The notes under the pieces are model-generated. The model made no database searches. It saw nothing but the letters and a program-made list of their open reading frames with translations, and was not told the DNA's origin. Positions 1 to 8,263 of a DNA stretch of 64,000 nucleotides are shown one piece after another. The translations under genes and the position numbers were made by a program. Source of the DNA: Nitrospinaceae bacterium (GTDB taxonomy: Bacteria > Nitrospinota > Nitrospinia > Nitrospinales > VA-1); NCBI GenBank assembly GCA_029261655.1, contig JAJDAY010000024.1:36629-100628 (forward strand). The letters run 5' to 3'. Each line of letters starts with the position of its first letter. Position 1 is the first letter of the stretch.

Positions 1-390
1 ACTGCCTTCCCTGAACGGCAGTGATAATACATCGCATTGGATCAACTGGATTTCTGGAAACTCTTCCGTCATTTCGCGGGCGAATTTGAGCATCTTAAAA
101 TTGATATCGACGGCGAAAATTTTGACGGGAATCTTCAGCTTGCGCGCCATTTTAGCCAAGGCGATTGGCTGGTCGGCGGAACCTGTGGCCGCATCGAGGA
201 TGGTGACGGGCTGGCCGGGCTTGTGGGTTTTTAGAAATTTTTCGGCATGATGGAGCAATACCCGGTAACCGCTCAAATACCGGTTGACTGTCTGAACATC
301 GTTTAAGCTATCCCGGACTTCTTCAAAAGGCGCTTCATCGAGATCAAGGAGTTCATCCCGAAGGTTCCGGGGAGGCGGTGAAAAAATCAT
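1..390 (-). CDS. Class I SAM-dependent methyltransferase, N-terminal part
   Basis: This reading frame starts with ATG at 390 on the minus strand and runs off the window edge without a stop, so only the first 130 residues are present. A GAGGAA ribosome-binding site lies just upstream of the ATG. The residues from about 64 read VTILDAATGSADQPIALAK, which is the glycine-rich SAM-binding motif I, followed by an acidic strand end (FAVDINFKMLKFAR, motif II) and IQLIQCDVLSLPF, typical of Rossmann-fold class I methyltransferases. The roughly 60 residues before motif I are helical, as in small-molecule methyltransferases of the UbiE type. The substrate cannot be told because the C-terminal half is missing. 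Confidence 0.8.
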   Translation of the reverse strand, partial: MIFSPPPRNLRDELLDLDEAPFEEVRDSLNDVQTVNRYLSGYRVLLHHAEKFLKTHKPGQPVTILDAATGSADQPIALAKMARKLKIPVKIFAVDINFKMLKFAREMTEEFPEIQLIQCDVLSLPFREGS

Positions 391-426
391 TTTCAAAATT
401 CCTCTTTCAGAGGAAATTTTAAAGCG

Positions 427-822
427 TCAATTGGGAAAGAAAAAGTGCAACTCGCTGTTGGCAATTTTTTTTCTCATAAAACTCCGCGCCATATCTTTAA
501 AAACACCCCTGAAAATTGGTATCAGTATTAAAAACCCAATCGTATCAGTCACAATACCAGGGGTGATGAGGAGCATGCTGGCGATCCCCATGACAACTCC
601 GTTCAGCACTTCCTCTTCAGGCAAGGTACGCGATTTTAAATGCCATTGCATCTTTTCAAAATAGGTCTTTCCCCAGCTTCTTCCGACCACAACTCCGATC
701 AGAAAAGTCAGCATGATCAAGTTAACCGTATTGAGAATGCTGATGTGGTCACTGATCCATTTCAACCCGAAAATCTCAATCACCGTTCCCACCGCAAAAC
801 ATATCGTCACTGGTAGAGTCAC
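427..822 (-). CDS. fxsA: FxsA-like membrane protein
   Basis: A 131-residue polytopic membrane protein. The GTG start at 822 is preceded by a strong GAGGGGA site with about six bases of spacing. Hydrophobic segments fall at about residues 4-20, 28-47 and 75-105. The segment GIASMLLITPGIVTDTIGFL matches the signature of the FxsA family (LLIPGxxTDxxGxLLL), inner-membrane proteins known in E. coli for suppressing F-plasmid exclusion of phage T7. The biochemical role of the family is unclear. The C-terminal tail after the last segment is short and basic, then aromatic. It lies 36 bases upstream of the methyltransferase start on the same strand, so the two may be cotranscribed. Confidence 0.8.
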   Translation of the reverse strand: MTLPVTICFAVGTVIEIFGLKWISDHISILNTVNLIMLTFLIGVVVGRSWGKTYFEKMQWHLKSRTLPEEEVLNGVVMGIASMLLITPGIVTDTIGFLILIPIFRGVFKDMARSFMRKKIANSELHFFFPN

Positions 823-953
823 GCTTTTCCCCTCAATTCATATAGAATATTCAAAAGGCTTCTGTTTTAATAAATATTGATGCAAGTAAAGTATCAGAAA
901 TTTCAGGCATGTGGAAGCGATAAGGCCAAAACCCACCTGAACCGGACCCTCGT

Positions 954-1802
954 CTAGTTATTCTCCTGATTTGAGGTAAAACCCTGCACCAGACTGAGAA
1001 ATTCCGTAATGGCCTGCAACTGAGTGTCGGAAACAAACTGTTCCACATTTTGCTTGTCCGCATTGTCTTTGTGATGAAACGCGAAAAAGTCTTTCCTGAA
1101 TTTATTTTTCCATTTCATCCGGGAGAAATCGTAGTTTTCCAGCAGGCGGGCTCCTTTATTGCCTCCAATTCCCATTAGGGAATGACAAAACAGGCAATTG
1201 TCCTTGAAAGAAGAAAACCCCACCGGTGACGCCGTCCCAACAACCTTCCTGAGAGGCTCATAATATTCCCGCAGGCGGGTGAACTTTAGTTGCCGGATAT
1301 TCGCCGTCAGATAGCGTTCCTGAAAGGGCGCCTTTTTGCGATCGGGAACGATCACCAGAAGGGGATTCAACCAATCGGGCTTTTTGAACTCCGAGCGGAT
1401 CTCGATTCGGGTCGCCACCTGAATATCGTAGCGCTCAATATCCGCTATCGACAGAATCCCCTGATAATCGTCGAAACAATCGAGCAGTACCGCGTCGCTA
1501 ACACCTTCCGGGTCAAAAAGCCTGACCAGCGCGGCCATGGAAATGACCCGGAATTTCGATCCTTCATAACCCAGGGCTTTGTCAAAATAGCGGCTTGAGA
1601 TTTCCCTTGAAACCACCCGCGCTTCCAATTGTTTGAGCGTCCACCTGGAAGGCGAAGAGGGTTCCGCCGTTATTACCGGACCGATAATCTGAAAAACCGC
1701 CTCGTCGTCTGCATCAACGGGGCAGGCACAACCAAAATAAAATCCCAGAACCAGCAAAAGTGGAATTTTGAGATTGAACTTCCGGCAAATTATTTGTTTC
1801 AT
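954..1802 (-). CDS. Exported monohaem cytochrome c-like protein
   Basis: A 282-residue exported protein. The N-terminus (about residues 10-27) is a hydrophobic signal ending near cysteines (FGCAC), so it may be a lipoprotein or a cleaved periplasmic protein. A single haem-binding motif CLFCH lies at residues 203-207, followed by GIGGNKGARL as in small c-type cytochromes. The N-terminal 190 residues have no haem motif and contain phrases such as FRVISMAALVRLF and DDYQGILSIADIE that loosely recall the oxidoreductase-molybdopterin-binding fold, but I cannot confirm this. The likely role is periplasmic electron transfer. The methionine axial ligand is not obvious. It is transcribed divergently from the radical SAM gene. 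Confidence 0.65.
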   Translation of the reverse strand: MKQIICRKFNLKIPLLLVLGFYFGCACPVDADDEAVFQIIGPVITAEPSSPSRWTLKQLEARVVSREISSRYFDKALGYEGSKFRVISMAALVRLFDPEGVSDAVLLDCFDDYQGILSIADIERYDIQVATRIEIRSEFKKPDWLNPLLVIVPDRKKAPFQERYLTANIRQLKFTRLREYYEPLRKVVGTASPVGFSSFKDNCLFCHSLMGIGGNKGARLLENYDFSRMKWKNKFRKDFFAFHHKDNADKQNVEQFVSDTQLQAITEFLSLVQGFTSNQENN

Positions 1803-1855
1803 TGCCCATAACCCTATATGATGGGTGATTGAATTTATTCTTCAGGAGTCGGGCG

Positions 1856-1924
1856 ATGAGTTTCTACGTCCGGTACGCTTTGGAGATACTAAAATATTAC
1901 TCATTCAAGGTTATTTTCCCTTAA
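1856..1924 (+). CDS. Possible 22-residue small protein or leader peptide
   Basis: A very short frame with ATG at 1856 and TAA at 1922-1924. It has a good ribosome-binding site (CAGGAGTCGGGCG before the ATG) and ends 15 bases before the radical SAM gene. The peptide is rich in Tyr, Phe and Lys (begins MSFYVRYALEILKYY, ends FKVIFP) and has no cysteine. Peptides next to radical SAM genes can be RiPP precursors, but the neighbouring enzyme looks NirJ-like rather than peptide-modifying, so a translated leader is equally possible. Evidence is limited to the start signal and position. Confidence 0.3.
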   Translation: MSFYVRYALEILKYYSFKVIFP

Positions 1925-1939
1925 GGGATTTAATTTATC

Positions 1940-3289
1940 ATGGAAACACCCTCTTCTGGATTAGAAATCAGTCCGACTAAAATGGACTTCAGGGCCTACT
2001 CCATCTCATGGAACCTCACCAAGAGATGCAACCTCAATTGCGACCATTGTTATCTGGACGCGGAATTCCGCGGCGGCCTGCGAACGGACGAATTGAACAC
2101 CGAAGAATGTTTCAGGGTCATCAACCAGATCGCCGAAGTCAATCCCAACGCCTTCCTGATTTTAACCGGCGGCGAACCTTTACTGCGTCCTGACATTTAC
2201 GAGATCATCCGCTACGCGGCGGACAGAAAATTCATGGTCGTGCTGGGAACCAACGGCACCCTGATAAACCGGGCCAACGCCCTCAAGATAAAAGCCGCAG
2301 GCGCGCACGGAGTGGGCATCAGCATCGACTCCATGGACTCCGGCAAGCATGACAAATTCCGCGGCGTACAGAACGCATGGGATCAGTCCATGGAAGCCTT
2401 CAACGTGATGAACGAAGTGGGCATTGATTTCCTCATTCAGATGTCTGTATCCGAAATGAACTACAAGGAAATCCCCGACGTGGTGGCCTTCGCCGAGAAG
2501 ATTGGCGCGATCGCTTTCAACCTGTACTTTCTGGTATGCACCGGGCGCGGACAGGGCAACACGGACATTTCCAACGCGGCTTACGAAGAAGCCCTTAAAA
2601 TGCTCTACGAACAGCAGATGAAGTACAAGGGCCGTTTGATGATCAACTCCAAATGCGCCCCGCAATACAAACGCGTGGTCTATGAGAACGATCCTGAGTC
2701 CGTTTACACTCGAACCTATACCGGCGGATGTCCGGCGGCCACACATTACAGCCGGATTTCCCCCGAAGGCAACCTGACCCCCTGCCCTTTCATCGAGGAA
2801 TCCGTGGGTAGTCTGAAAACCAACACCTTCAAGGACCTTTGGGAAAACGCCCCGCTGATGGTGGAACTTCGCGACCGCAAAAACCTGGAAGGAAAATGCG
2901 GCGCCTGTGAATTTTCCGCCATGTGTTCGGGATGCCGCGCGCGCGCGTTTGCGGAAACCGGGAACTACATGGCCACGGACCCTTCCTGCGACTATGAACC
3001 GGGGGCCAATGGCGGCAAAGCGATCACTTTAAAAGTTGAAGACACTCTTGGTCTGGAAGTGGAGTTTCAAACCAAGTGGACCCCGGAAGCCAAGGGCAGG
3101 CTGGACCGTATTCCGTCCTTCGCCCGCGGCATGGTGGTCAAAGGTATTGAAAAATTTGCCGAGGAGAGGGGCATCGCTCTCATTGACGAAGCAGTGGTCA
3201 AAAAATCGCGCGAAGAAATGATCACAAAACGCGGCGCCATGTTCCCCTTCCTGAAAAAATTCATCAATTCCGAAGCGTCGGATGCTTGA
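1940..3289 (+). CDS. Radical SAM/SPASM protein with C-terminal PCP_red-like domain
   Basis: A 449-residue iron-sulfur enzyme. The radical SAM cluster motif is C30-x3-C34-x2-C37 (TKRCNLNCDHCYLD), followed by the SAM-binding ILTGGEPLLRPD. A SPASM-type cysteine-rich region (CPAATHYSRISPEGNLTPCPF, then GKCGACEFSAMCSGCRARAF) should carry auxiliary clusters. This layout resembles NirJ/AhbD-type haem-modifying enzymes. Residues from about 370 (W-TPEAKGRLDRIPSFARGM, then AEERGIALIDEAVV) resemble the PCP_red domain of light-independent protochlorophyllide reductase. No other tetrapyrrole gene lies nearby. Haem or cofactor maturation is the leading guess; peptide modification cannot be excluded. Confidence 0.75.
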   Translation: METPSSGLEISPTKMDFRAYSISWNLTKRCNLNCDHCYLDAEFRGGLRTDELNTEECFRVINQIAEVNPNAFLILTGGEPLLRPDIYEIIRYAADRKFMVVLGTNGTLINRANALKIKAAGAHGVGISIDSMDSGKHDKFRGVQNAWDQSMEAFNVMNEVGIDFLIQMSVSEMNYKEIPDVVAFAEKIGAIAFNLYFLVCTGRGQGNTDISNAAYEEALKMLYEQQMKYKGRLMINSKCAPQYKRVVYENDPESVYTRTYTGGCPAATHYSRISPEGNLTPCPFIEESVGSLKTNTFKDLWENAPLMVELRDRKNLEGKCGACEFSAMCSGCRARAFAETGNYMATDPSCDYEPGANGGKAITLKVEDTLGLEVEFQTKWTPEAKGRLDRIPSFARGMVVKGIEKFAEERGIALIDEAVVKKSREEMITKRGAMFPFLKKFINSEASDA

Positions 3290-3827
3290 CCCCGTGTTAT
3301 CGCGCAAGAGGTTTATCCCCGGCTGAGTCCCGGACAAACTCGATTATTTCCACGATCCAAACACCGCATTTAATTCCCCCTGCCAGCGGTCCCATGCCAG
3401 AAACTTTCCTCTACTTTAAAAACCTGTAATTTTTTCCTTCGCAAATATCCATCCCCTCATTTCTACCCGAAAATCGACACCACCAAACCCGAACAACCTC
3501 TCTTCACAACCAGCCTCTGGCAAGCCCCCAAAGAAAGAAACCAGGATCACTAGATTTTACTTTAATGTAATTCTATTTAAATAAATTTAAGTATATTTAC
3601 ACTCATTATAATTTATTTAATTAAATTTACATTATGTCGTTGATTTATTAGGCTTTGCCCCGTAAAATTAAATATATCTTTTGTTTTCAATGAATTAGAT
3701 CATAACGACGACGGTTTTTGTATTTTTGAAATACCACTTCCTGGTTTTATCTATTTCAATATTTATCACTTTCTTCACGCTTGTTATTCACAGAATGTGA
3801 ATCAGGTTAAAGGAAAAAGCCATTCAT
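3290..3827. other. AT-rich intergenic region
   Basis: About 540 bases without a convincing gene. The first 250 bases have ordinary composition; the rest is strongly AT-rich and contains the 25-base inverted repeat listed separately. A promoter for the secreted-protein gene downstream is likely in the last 150 bases, but no single -35/-10 pair stands out. Confidence 0.5.
3563..3634. repeat. Long AT-rich inverted repeat
   Basis: The arms at 3563-3587 and 3610-3634 match at 22 of 25 positions when one is reverse-complemented (outer ends TAATGTAA and TTACATTA), with a 22-base loop. The stem is almost wholly A/T, so it is a weak RNA hairpin and more plausibly a protein-binding dyad or a remnant of a small repeat element than a terminator. 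Confidence 0.6.
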
Positions 3828-4973
3828 ATGAATTGCACTGCAAAGGGACACTATATAAAACGGGCCGTGCCACTGACAATGTTATCAGCGGTCTCGCTGG
3901 TTCTTGTCTTGGGTGCGGGTTCGTGGGCGGTGGCGGCCTGCAATAAGGATTATACTGTCGGAGGCGGTGAACTGGGAACGACCGACCAGGACGGCACTTC
4001 CATCGGCCCACCCACCAGTCTTGGCTGGGATGTGGGAACGGGCCAGTGCAATGGCAGTTTTACCGTAACCCGCGACACATCGATTCCAAGCGATGACGGA
4101 AAGGGCATCGAGCTTGCCATCCGTGCCCAACAGCGCGGCGTGACCCCGGTCACCAATACGTCAAGCAATGGTGTTTACGAAGTACAAAAGGGTTCTGATC
4201 CTTCCACGGTATCCATTCCACATCCGAACGGCACCCGCGCATGGTGGAATTTTCAGCACTCTATTGCTTATGGCGGAAATATCAATGAACTGAATTCGCT
4301 GACTTTTATCATACGTACGGATGCGGGCGCCAGTGTCCCCGCCGGACCGTTTGACATGCTGGCCTTGAGGCAATTCATCGACGACCGAAATGACACCAAT
4401 AACGGTCAACCGGTCAACCGGGGCGTATCTTCCAAAAACCCCACCACCGATTTTAACGATTTATACCAGACATCGCAGAACCCGGTGCTCGCTCCCTGGT
4501 TCGACACGTTTGATTACAACAGCGAAGGGGCCTGGACTCTGACCCTGGTGGCGGAAAAAAAGGGGCGGTTTGCATCCGTGAGTATCTGCGTGCACACCCC
4601 CAATGCCGCTTGCGATCCTACAGCCGTATTCAACACGCCCGATCATTTTCAGTGTTATGAGATTGACAAACAAACGAATATCTCGTCCTTGCCTGTTGTC
4701 AGTCTGAATGACCAGTTTGGTTATAAAGAGAAGGTGAACCTGGAGAACAAGGCGAAACTGTATTGCACCCCGGTGGACAAGAACGGCGAGGGAATCGTTG
4801 ATTACGATTCAACCTTTACCTGCTACAACGTCGACAACGCCAAAACCGCGCAGGATATGGAAATAGGCAATCCGTTTGGAAAGCAGGAGTTCTCACTCAA
4901 AAACTCTAAATTACTCTGCGTGCCTTCCCGGCAATTCAGCGCCCGGAATGCGAACGTGAAAGACGACAACTAG
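3828..4973 (+). CDS. Secreted protein with tandem DUF7450-like cysteine repeats
   Basis: A 381-residue exported protein. Residues about 12-35 (LTMLSAVSLVLVLGAGSWAV) form a signal ending in AVAAC, which could be a lipobox or a signal peptidase I site. The central region (about 60-255) ends in FDTFDYNSEGAWTLTLVAEKKGRF-like sequence, reminiscent of a beta-sandwich P-domain. The C-terminal part has two related units, each starting with a cysteine pair pattern: FQCYEIDKQ...LNDQFG...KLYCTPVDKNGEG and FTCYNVDNA...IGNPFG...KLLCVPS. These resemble the DUF7450 repeat from exported bacterial proteins. No enzymatic residues are apparent. It stands alone between the AT-rich gap and a convergent short gene. 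Function unknown; a type II secretion substrate would fit the adjacent gsp operon. Confidence 0.6.
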   Translation: MNCTAKGHYIKRAVPLTMLSAVSLVLVLGAGSWAVAACNKDYTVGGGELGTTDQDGTSIGPPTSLGWDVGTGQCNGSFTVTRDTSIPSDDGKGIELAIRAQQRGVTPVTNTSSNGVYEVQKGSDPSTVSIPHPNGTRAWWNFQHSIAYGGNINELNSLTFIIRTDAGASVPAGPFDMLALRQFIDDRNDTNNGQPVNRGVSSKNPTTDFNDLYQTSQNPVLAPWFDTFDYNSEGAWTLTLVAEKKGRFASVSICVHTPNAACDPTAVFNTPDHFQCYEIDKQTNISSLPVVSLNDQFGYKEKVNLENKAKLYCTPVDKNGEGIVDYDSTFTCYNVDNAKTAQDMEIGNPFGKQEFSLKNSKLLCVPSRQFSARNANVKDDN

Positions 4974-5004
4974 TAAAAACAGTTGCGCTCGGCCCGCACG
5001 ACTT

Positions 5005-5364
5005 TTACTTTTTATTGCGGTACAAATCCCCGATCTTGAACGAAGAGCGGTTGACGTCCATTTCCTGCTTGCCTAAATCCTCCACCACTTCGTCGCGGTA
5101 GTTTTTCACTTTGCGGTAGAGAGGATGGGTGATGTCCAGTTTCAGGTTGGTCAGCGCCGCCGAGACCTTTCCGTCTCCCGGAAACGTCACTTCACAGACA
5201 ATCTCACCGGATTCGTCGGACCGGAAAGCATCGGTCACTTGCAGGGGCGTCTTCTTATTGATAAAACCCCCCATCTCACGAATGAGTTCGATCACCGAAC
5301 TCTTGCCATAAACCCGGAATGGCAAATGTTTCTTCACTTCAACCAGCATTCCCTGTGCGCTCAA
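5005..5364 (-). CDS. Conserved-looking hypothetical protein
   Basis: A 119-residue soluble protein of mixed charge. The TTG start at 5364 is chosen because AGGAGA lies five bases upstream; an internal ATG at 5349 has a weaker site. There is no signal peptide, membrane segment or cysteine cluster. Segments such as LPFRVYGKSSVIELIREMGGFI and ITHPLYRKVKNYRDEVVEDL suggest a compact alpha/beta fold. I do not recognise the family. It is convergent with the secreted-protein gene and divergent from the gsp operon. Confidence 0.55.
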   Translation of the reverse strand: MSAQGMLVEVKKHLPFRVYGKSSVIELIREMGGFINKKTPLQVTDAFRSDESGEIVCEVTFPGDGKVSAALTNLKLDITHPLYRKVKNYRDEVVEDLGKQEMDVNRSSFKIGDLYRNKK

Positions 5365-5637
5365 AACAGTCTCCTGAAAAATCCGCCATCGTAAAACTTC
5401 AATTCATCCATGTTCCACACATTAAACCCGCAAGCCTGAAAATCCAAAAAATAAATTGCCTACAATTCGGGCCTGTTTTTCAAGTATCTATAAAGATAAT
5501 TGAGCAAGTCTCCGAAAAGAAAGGAGTAACCGAATTTTTCCCACCTGGCTCCCAGTACGGGAACCCAGGCTTTGGGCTTTCTTTGCCTACGGAAATCGGA
5601 AGACGAACCAATTTAACCCTTTATTTTTATTGCTCTT

Positions 5638-6441
5638 ATGAAATACTGGATCAAATTTTTGCAAACGGTGAATAACCCTGTAAAAAATATTTTTCCAGTT
5701 GCAAACATTGTGCTTTTTGTGGCGATCATCGCCCTGATGACAATCGCCACAAAAACCTGGGTGACCCCAAAATACCCGGACCGGGTGAATGTTGACCTGA
5801 TATCGCACGAACCTAAAACTCTAACGCCTTTGGCGCTGGCCAGAAAAATCCAAAATGCCGGGGTCGTCAATTCTGCAGTTCAGGGAAACCTGTTTCGTAA
5901 GGACCGGATAGAATTCATCCCACCGGTGCAAGTCGCTCAAGTGATCCAGAAACAGCCTCAACCCACACTTCCGCCCCCGAATCTGAAACTGAAGGGAATC
6001 CTGCTTCTCGGAACTAAAAAGCTCGCCATAATGGAGGGTGATTATCCTGTCAGAGAGGACAATCAAGCGATCAAGAAAAAACCTCTAAAAAGAAAAGGCT
6101 ACCCTTTGGGGGCCAAAATCGGGGGGTATGAGTTGACCAAGATCGAAAAAACCAAAGTGACTCTGAACGATAACAATGGCGTTGTGCTGAACCTCGACCT
6201 GACGCAAAGACCGGAGAAAAATGTCATTCGCAAAGTCGGGAATACCCTGGTTCAAAAAAGCAAAGATTTCGACCCTGGAAAAATCAAGAAAGCTTCTCCG
6301 CCCAGGAGTTCTTCTCCGGCGATCGCCAAGAAGCCCAGTGGGAACCCTAAACCCGTTCGAGCTCCGCGCGCTTTCAGAATCTCAGGCGCCCCGACCCAAA
6401 ATCCACAGGGATTTGCCAGACCCCATGTTTCAGGCAGGTGA
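5638..6441 (+). CDS. gspC: Type II secretion protein GspC
   Basis: A 267-residue bitopic inner-membrane protein that would link the secretin to the inner-membrane platform. It has a short cytoplasmic N-terminus, one membrane segment at about residues 20-38 (IFPVANIVLFVAIIALMTI) and a periplasmic part with the homology-region pattern LKLKGILLLGTKKLAIMEGD...GYELTKIEKTKVTLNDNNGVVLNLDL, as in GspC/PilP-like proteins. No PDZ or coiled-coil domain follows; the last 70 residues are basic, proline-rich and probably disordered. It opens the operon, with gspE starting eight bases after its stop. Confidence 0.8.
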   Translation: MKYWIKFLQTVNNPVKNIFPVANIVLFVAIIALMTIATKTWVTPKYPDRVNVDLISHEPKTLTPLALARKIQNAGVVNSAVQGNLFRKDRIEFIPPVQVAQVIQKQPQPTLPPPNLKLKGILLLGTKKLAIMEGDYPVREDNQAIKKKPLKRKGYPLGAKIGGYELTKIEKTKVTLNDNNGVVLNLDLTQRPEKNVIRKVGNTLVQKSKDFDPGKIKKASPPRSSSPAIAKKPSGNPKPVRAPRAFRISGAPTQNPQGFARPHVSGR

Positions 6442-6449
6442 AATAAATA

Positions 6450-8162
6450 ATGTCCCGTTTAAAAAAAACTGATCCCGTAGAAAAAATCCTTTTACGGCAA
6501 AACAAAATCACCGAAAAGGCTCTTAAGGAAATCAAGGCCAACCACCTGCACAGCGGCCAATATCTGGGCAAGACTCTCGTTGATCATGGCTATGTGCACA
6601 CTCAAACGTTGTTGGACACTCTGGGCGAAGAGCTGAGTATCCCCGTTCTAGGTTCCGAGGATTTCCTCAAGCATGAATTGCCCATTGCGGATTTAAATAT
6701 CTCCGAAACGTTTCTAAAAGAAAAAGTTATTTTTCCCCTTCGCTTGGAAGAGAACGCTCTGACCATCGTCCTTTTCGATCCTTTCGATTTTTTTACGATA
6801 GAAAACCTTAGAATCTCGCAGGACAAGGAAATAAAAATTGCCCTGGCCCCTGAACAAGTGATTCTCGAAGCCATCGAAACCCATTATGGCGGCGGCAGTT
6901 CTATCATGGACCGCATGGTCGGCAAAGTTCAGGACGACGACCTTCACTCCCTGGATAACGACGACGAAAGCACGGAGCATATCCGCGACATGGCGTCGGA
7001 AGCTCCCGTCATCAAACTGGTGAACCATATCATCAGCGAGGCCATTGAAAAACGCGCCAGTGACATCCACCTCGAACCGTTCGCCGAAGACCTCATCCTG
7101 AGATATCGAATCGACGGCATGTTGCACGAATTCGAAGCGCCGCCCAAAAAATTGAACTCGGCGATCACCACACGCATCAAGATCATGGCCAAGCTGGATA
7201 TTTCCGAACGCCGACTGCCCCAGGACGGCAGGATCAAACTAAAGATTCTGGGCAAAGACATCGACATGCGCGTGTCCACATTGCCCACGCTGTATGGGGA
7301 AAGTGTGGTCATGAGAATCCTGGATCGCAGTAACCTGAAAGTGGATCTCGAACATTTGGGGTTTCCCAAAAAGCAACTGGAACAACTCCTGGTTTTAATC
7401 AACAAGCCCTATGGAAAACTGCTGGTGACCGGTCCCACGGGTAGCGGAAAAACAACCACCCTGTATGCCGCCCTGGACAAAATCAATACCCCTGAAAGAA
7501 AGATCATCACGGTCGAAGATCCTGTGGAATACCAGATGCGGGGAATCAATCAGATTCACGTCAAACCGCAGATCGGCCTGACCTTTGCCAGCGGTTTAAG
7601 ATCCATCGTGAGGCAGGACCCGGATGTCATCATGGTCGGGGAGATCCGCGATCCCGAAACAGCGGAGATTTCCATCCAGGCCGCCCTGACCGGTCATTTG
7701 GTTTTCAGTACCGTTCACACCAACGATGCCGCGGGCGCCATCACCCGTTTGCTGGACATGGGAATTGAAAACTTCCTGATCTCCTCCGCCCTTTTGGGAG
7801 TTCTGGCGCAAAGGCTGGTTCGAGTGATTTGCGAAGAATGCAAGGAACCCGTGACCCTCAATCCCGCTTTGCTTAAAGAAATGGGCTCCTGGGCAAAGCA
7901 GGAGATCAAGACCTATCACGGAAAAGGCTGCAAACACTGCAGCTTCACCGGATATCGCGGACGCGCTGGAATATATGAACTTCTTATCGTGGACGAAACC
8001 ATCCGTGGGCTCATCCTCGCCAAAGCCAACGCGCAAACGATTCGCGAAACCGCGCGCCGGGGCGGCATGCACTGTCTGAGAGACGATGGCTGGAAAAAGG
8101 TTCTTCTTGGAGTCACGACGGTGGAAGAAATTCTACGAGTGACTGTGGGCGATCAAAGCTGA
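6450..8162 (+). CDS. gspE: Type II secretion ATPase GspE
   Basis: A 570-residue cytoplasmic ATPase that powers pseudopilus assembly. The N-terminal 150 residues match the GspE/PilB N-domain. Further on are Walker A GPTGSGKTTT (about residue 328), the Asp box, and Walker B-region GEIRDPETAEISIQAALTGH (about 396) with VFSTVHTND, all diagnostic of the family. The zinc-binding tetracysteine is present as CEEC (about 460) and CKHC (about 493). Length and order are normal. It lies directly after gspC and about 100 bases before gspF. Confidence 0.97.
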   Translation: MSRLKKTDPVEKILLRQNKITEKALKEIKANHLHSGQYLGKTLVDHGYVHTQTLLDTLGEELSIPVLGSEDFLKHELPIADLNISETFLKEKVIFPLRLEENALTIVLFDPFDFFTIENLRISQDKEIKIALAPEQVILEAIETHYGGGSSIMDRMVGKVQDDDLHSLDNDDESTEHIRDMASEAPVIKLVNHIISEAIEKRASDIHLEPFAEDLILRYRIDGMLHEFEAPPKKLNSAITTRIKIMAKLDISERRLPQDGRIKLKILGKDIDMRVSTLPTLYGESVVMRILDRSNLKVDLEHLGFPKKQLEQLLVLINKPYGKLLVTGPTGSGKTTTLYAALDKINTPERKIITVEDPVEYQMRGINQIHVKPQIGLTFASGLRSIVRQDPDVIMVGEIRDPETAEISIQAALTGHLVFSTVHTNDAAGAITRLLDMGIENFLISSALLGVLAQRLVRVICEECKEPVTLNPALLKEMGSWAKQEIKTYHGKGCKHCSFTGYRGRAGIYELLIVDETIRGLILAKANAQTIRETARRGGMHCLRDDGWKKVLLGVTTVEEILRVTVGDQS

Positions 8163-8263
8163 AACCTGTTTTTAAAGAACGACCCCAGGGCAATTGGGCG
8201 GGGTATCTTACAAAAGTTTTCACTCAAAGCCGTGGCCAGCCCCACGGATAGAACCAATAAAAC

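Noticed and set aside
2180..2746. Open frame of 188 codons on the minus strand within the radical SAM gene
   Set aside because: It is antisense to a gene with clear catalytic motifs, and its translation is His/Val/Gly-rich with no domain.
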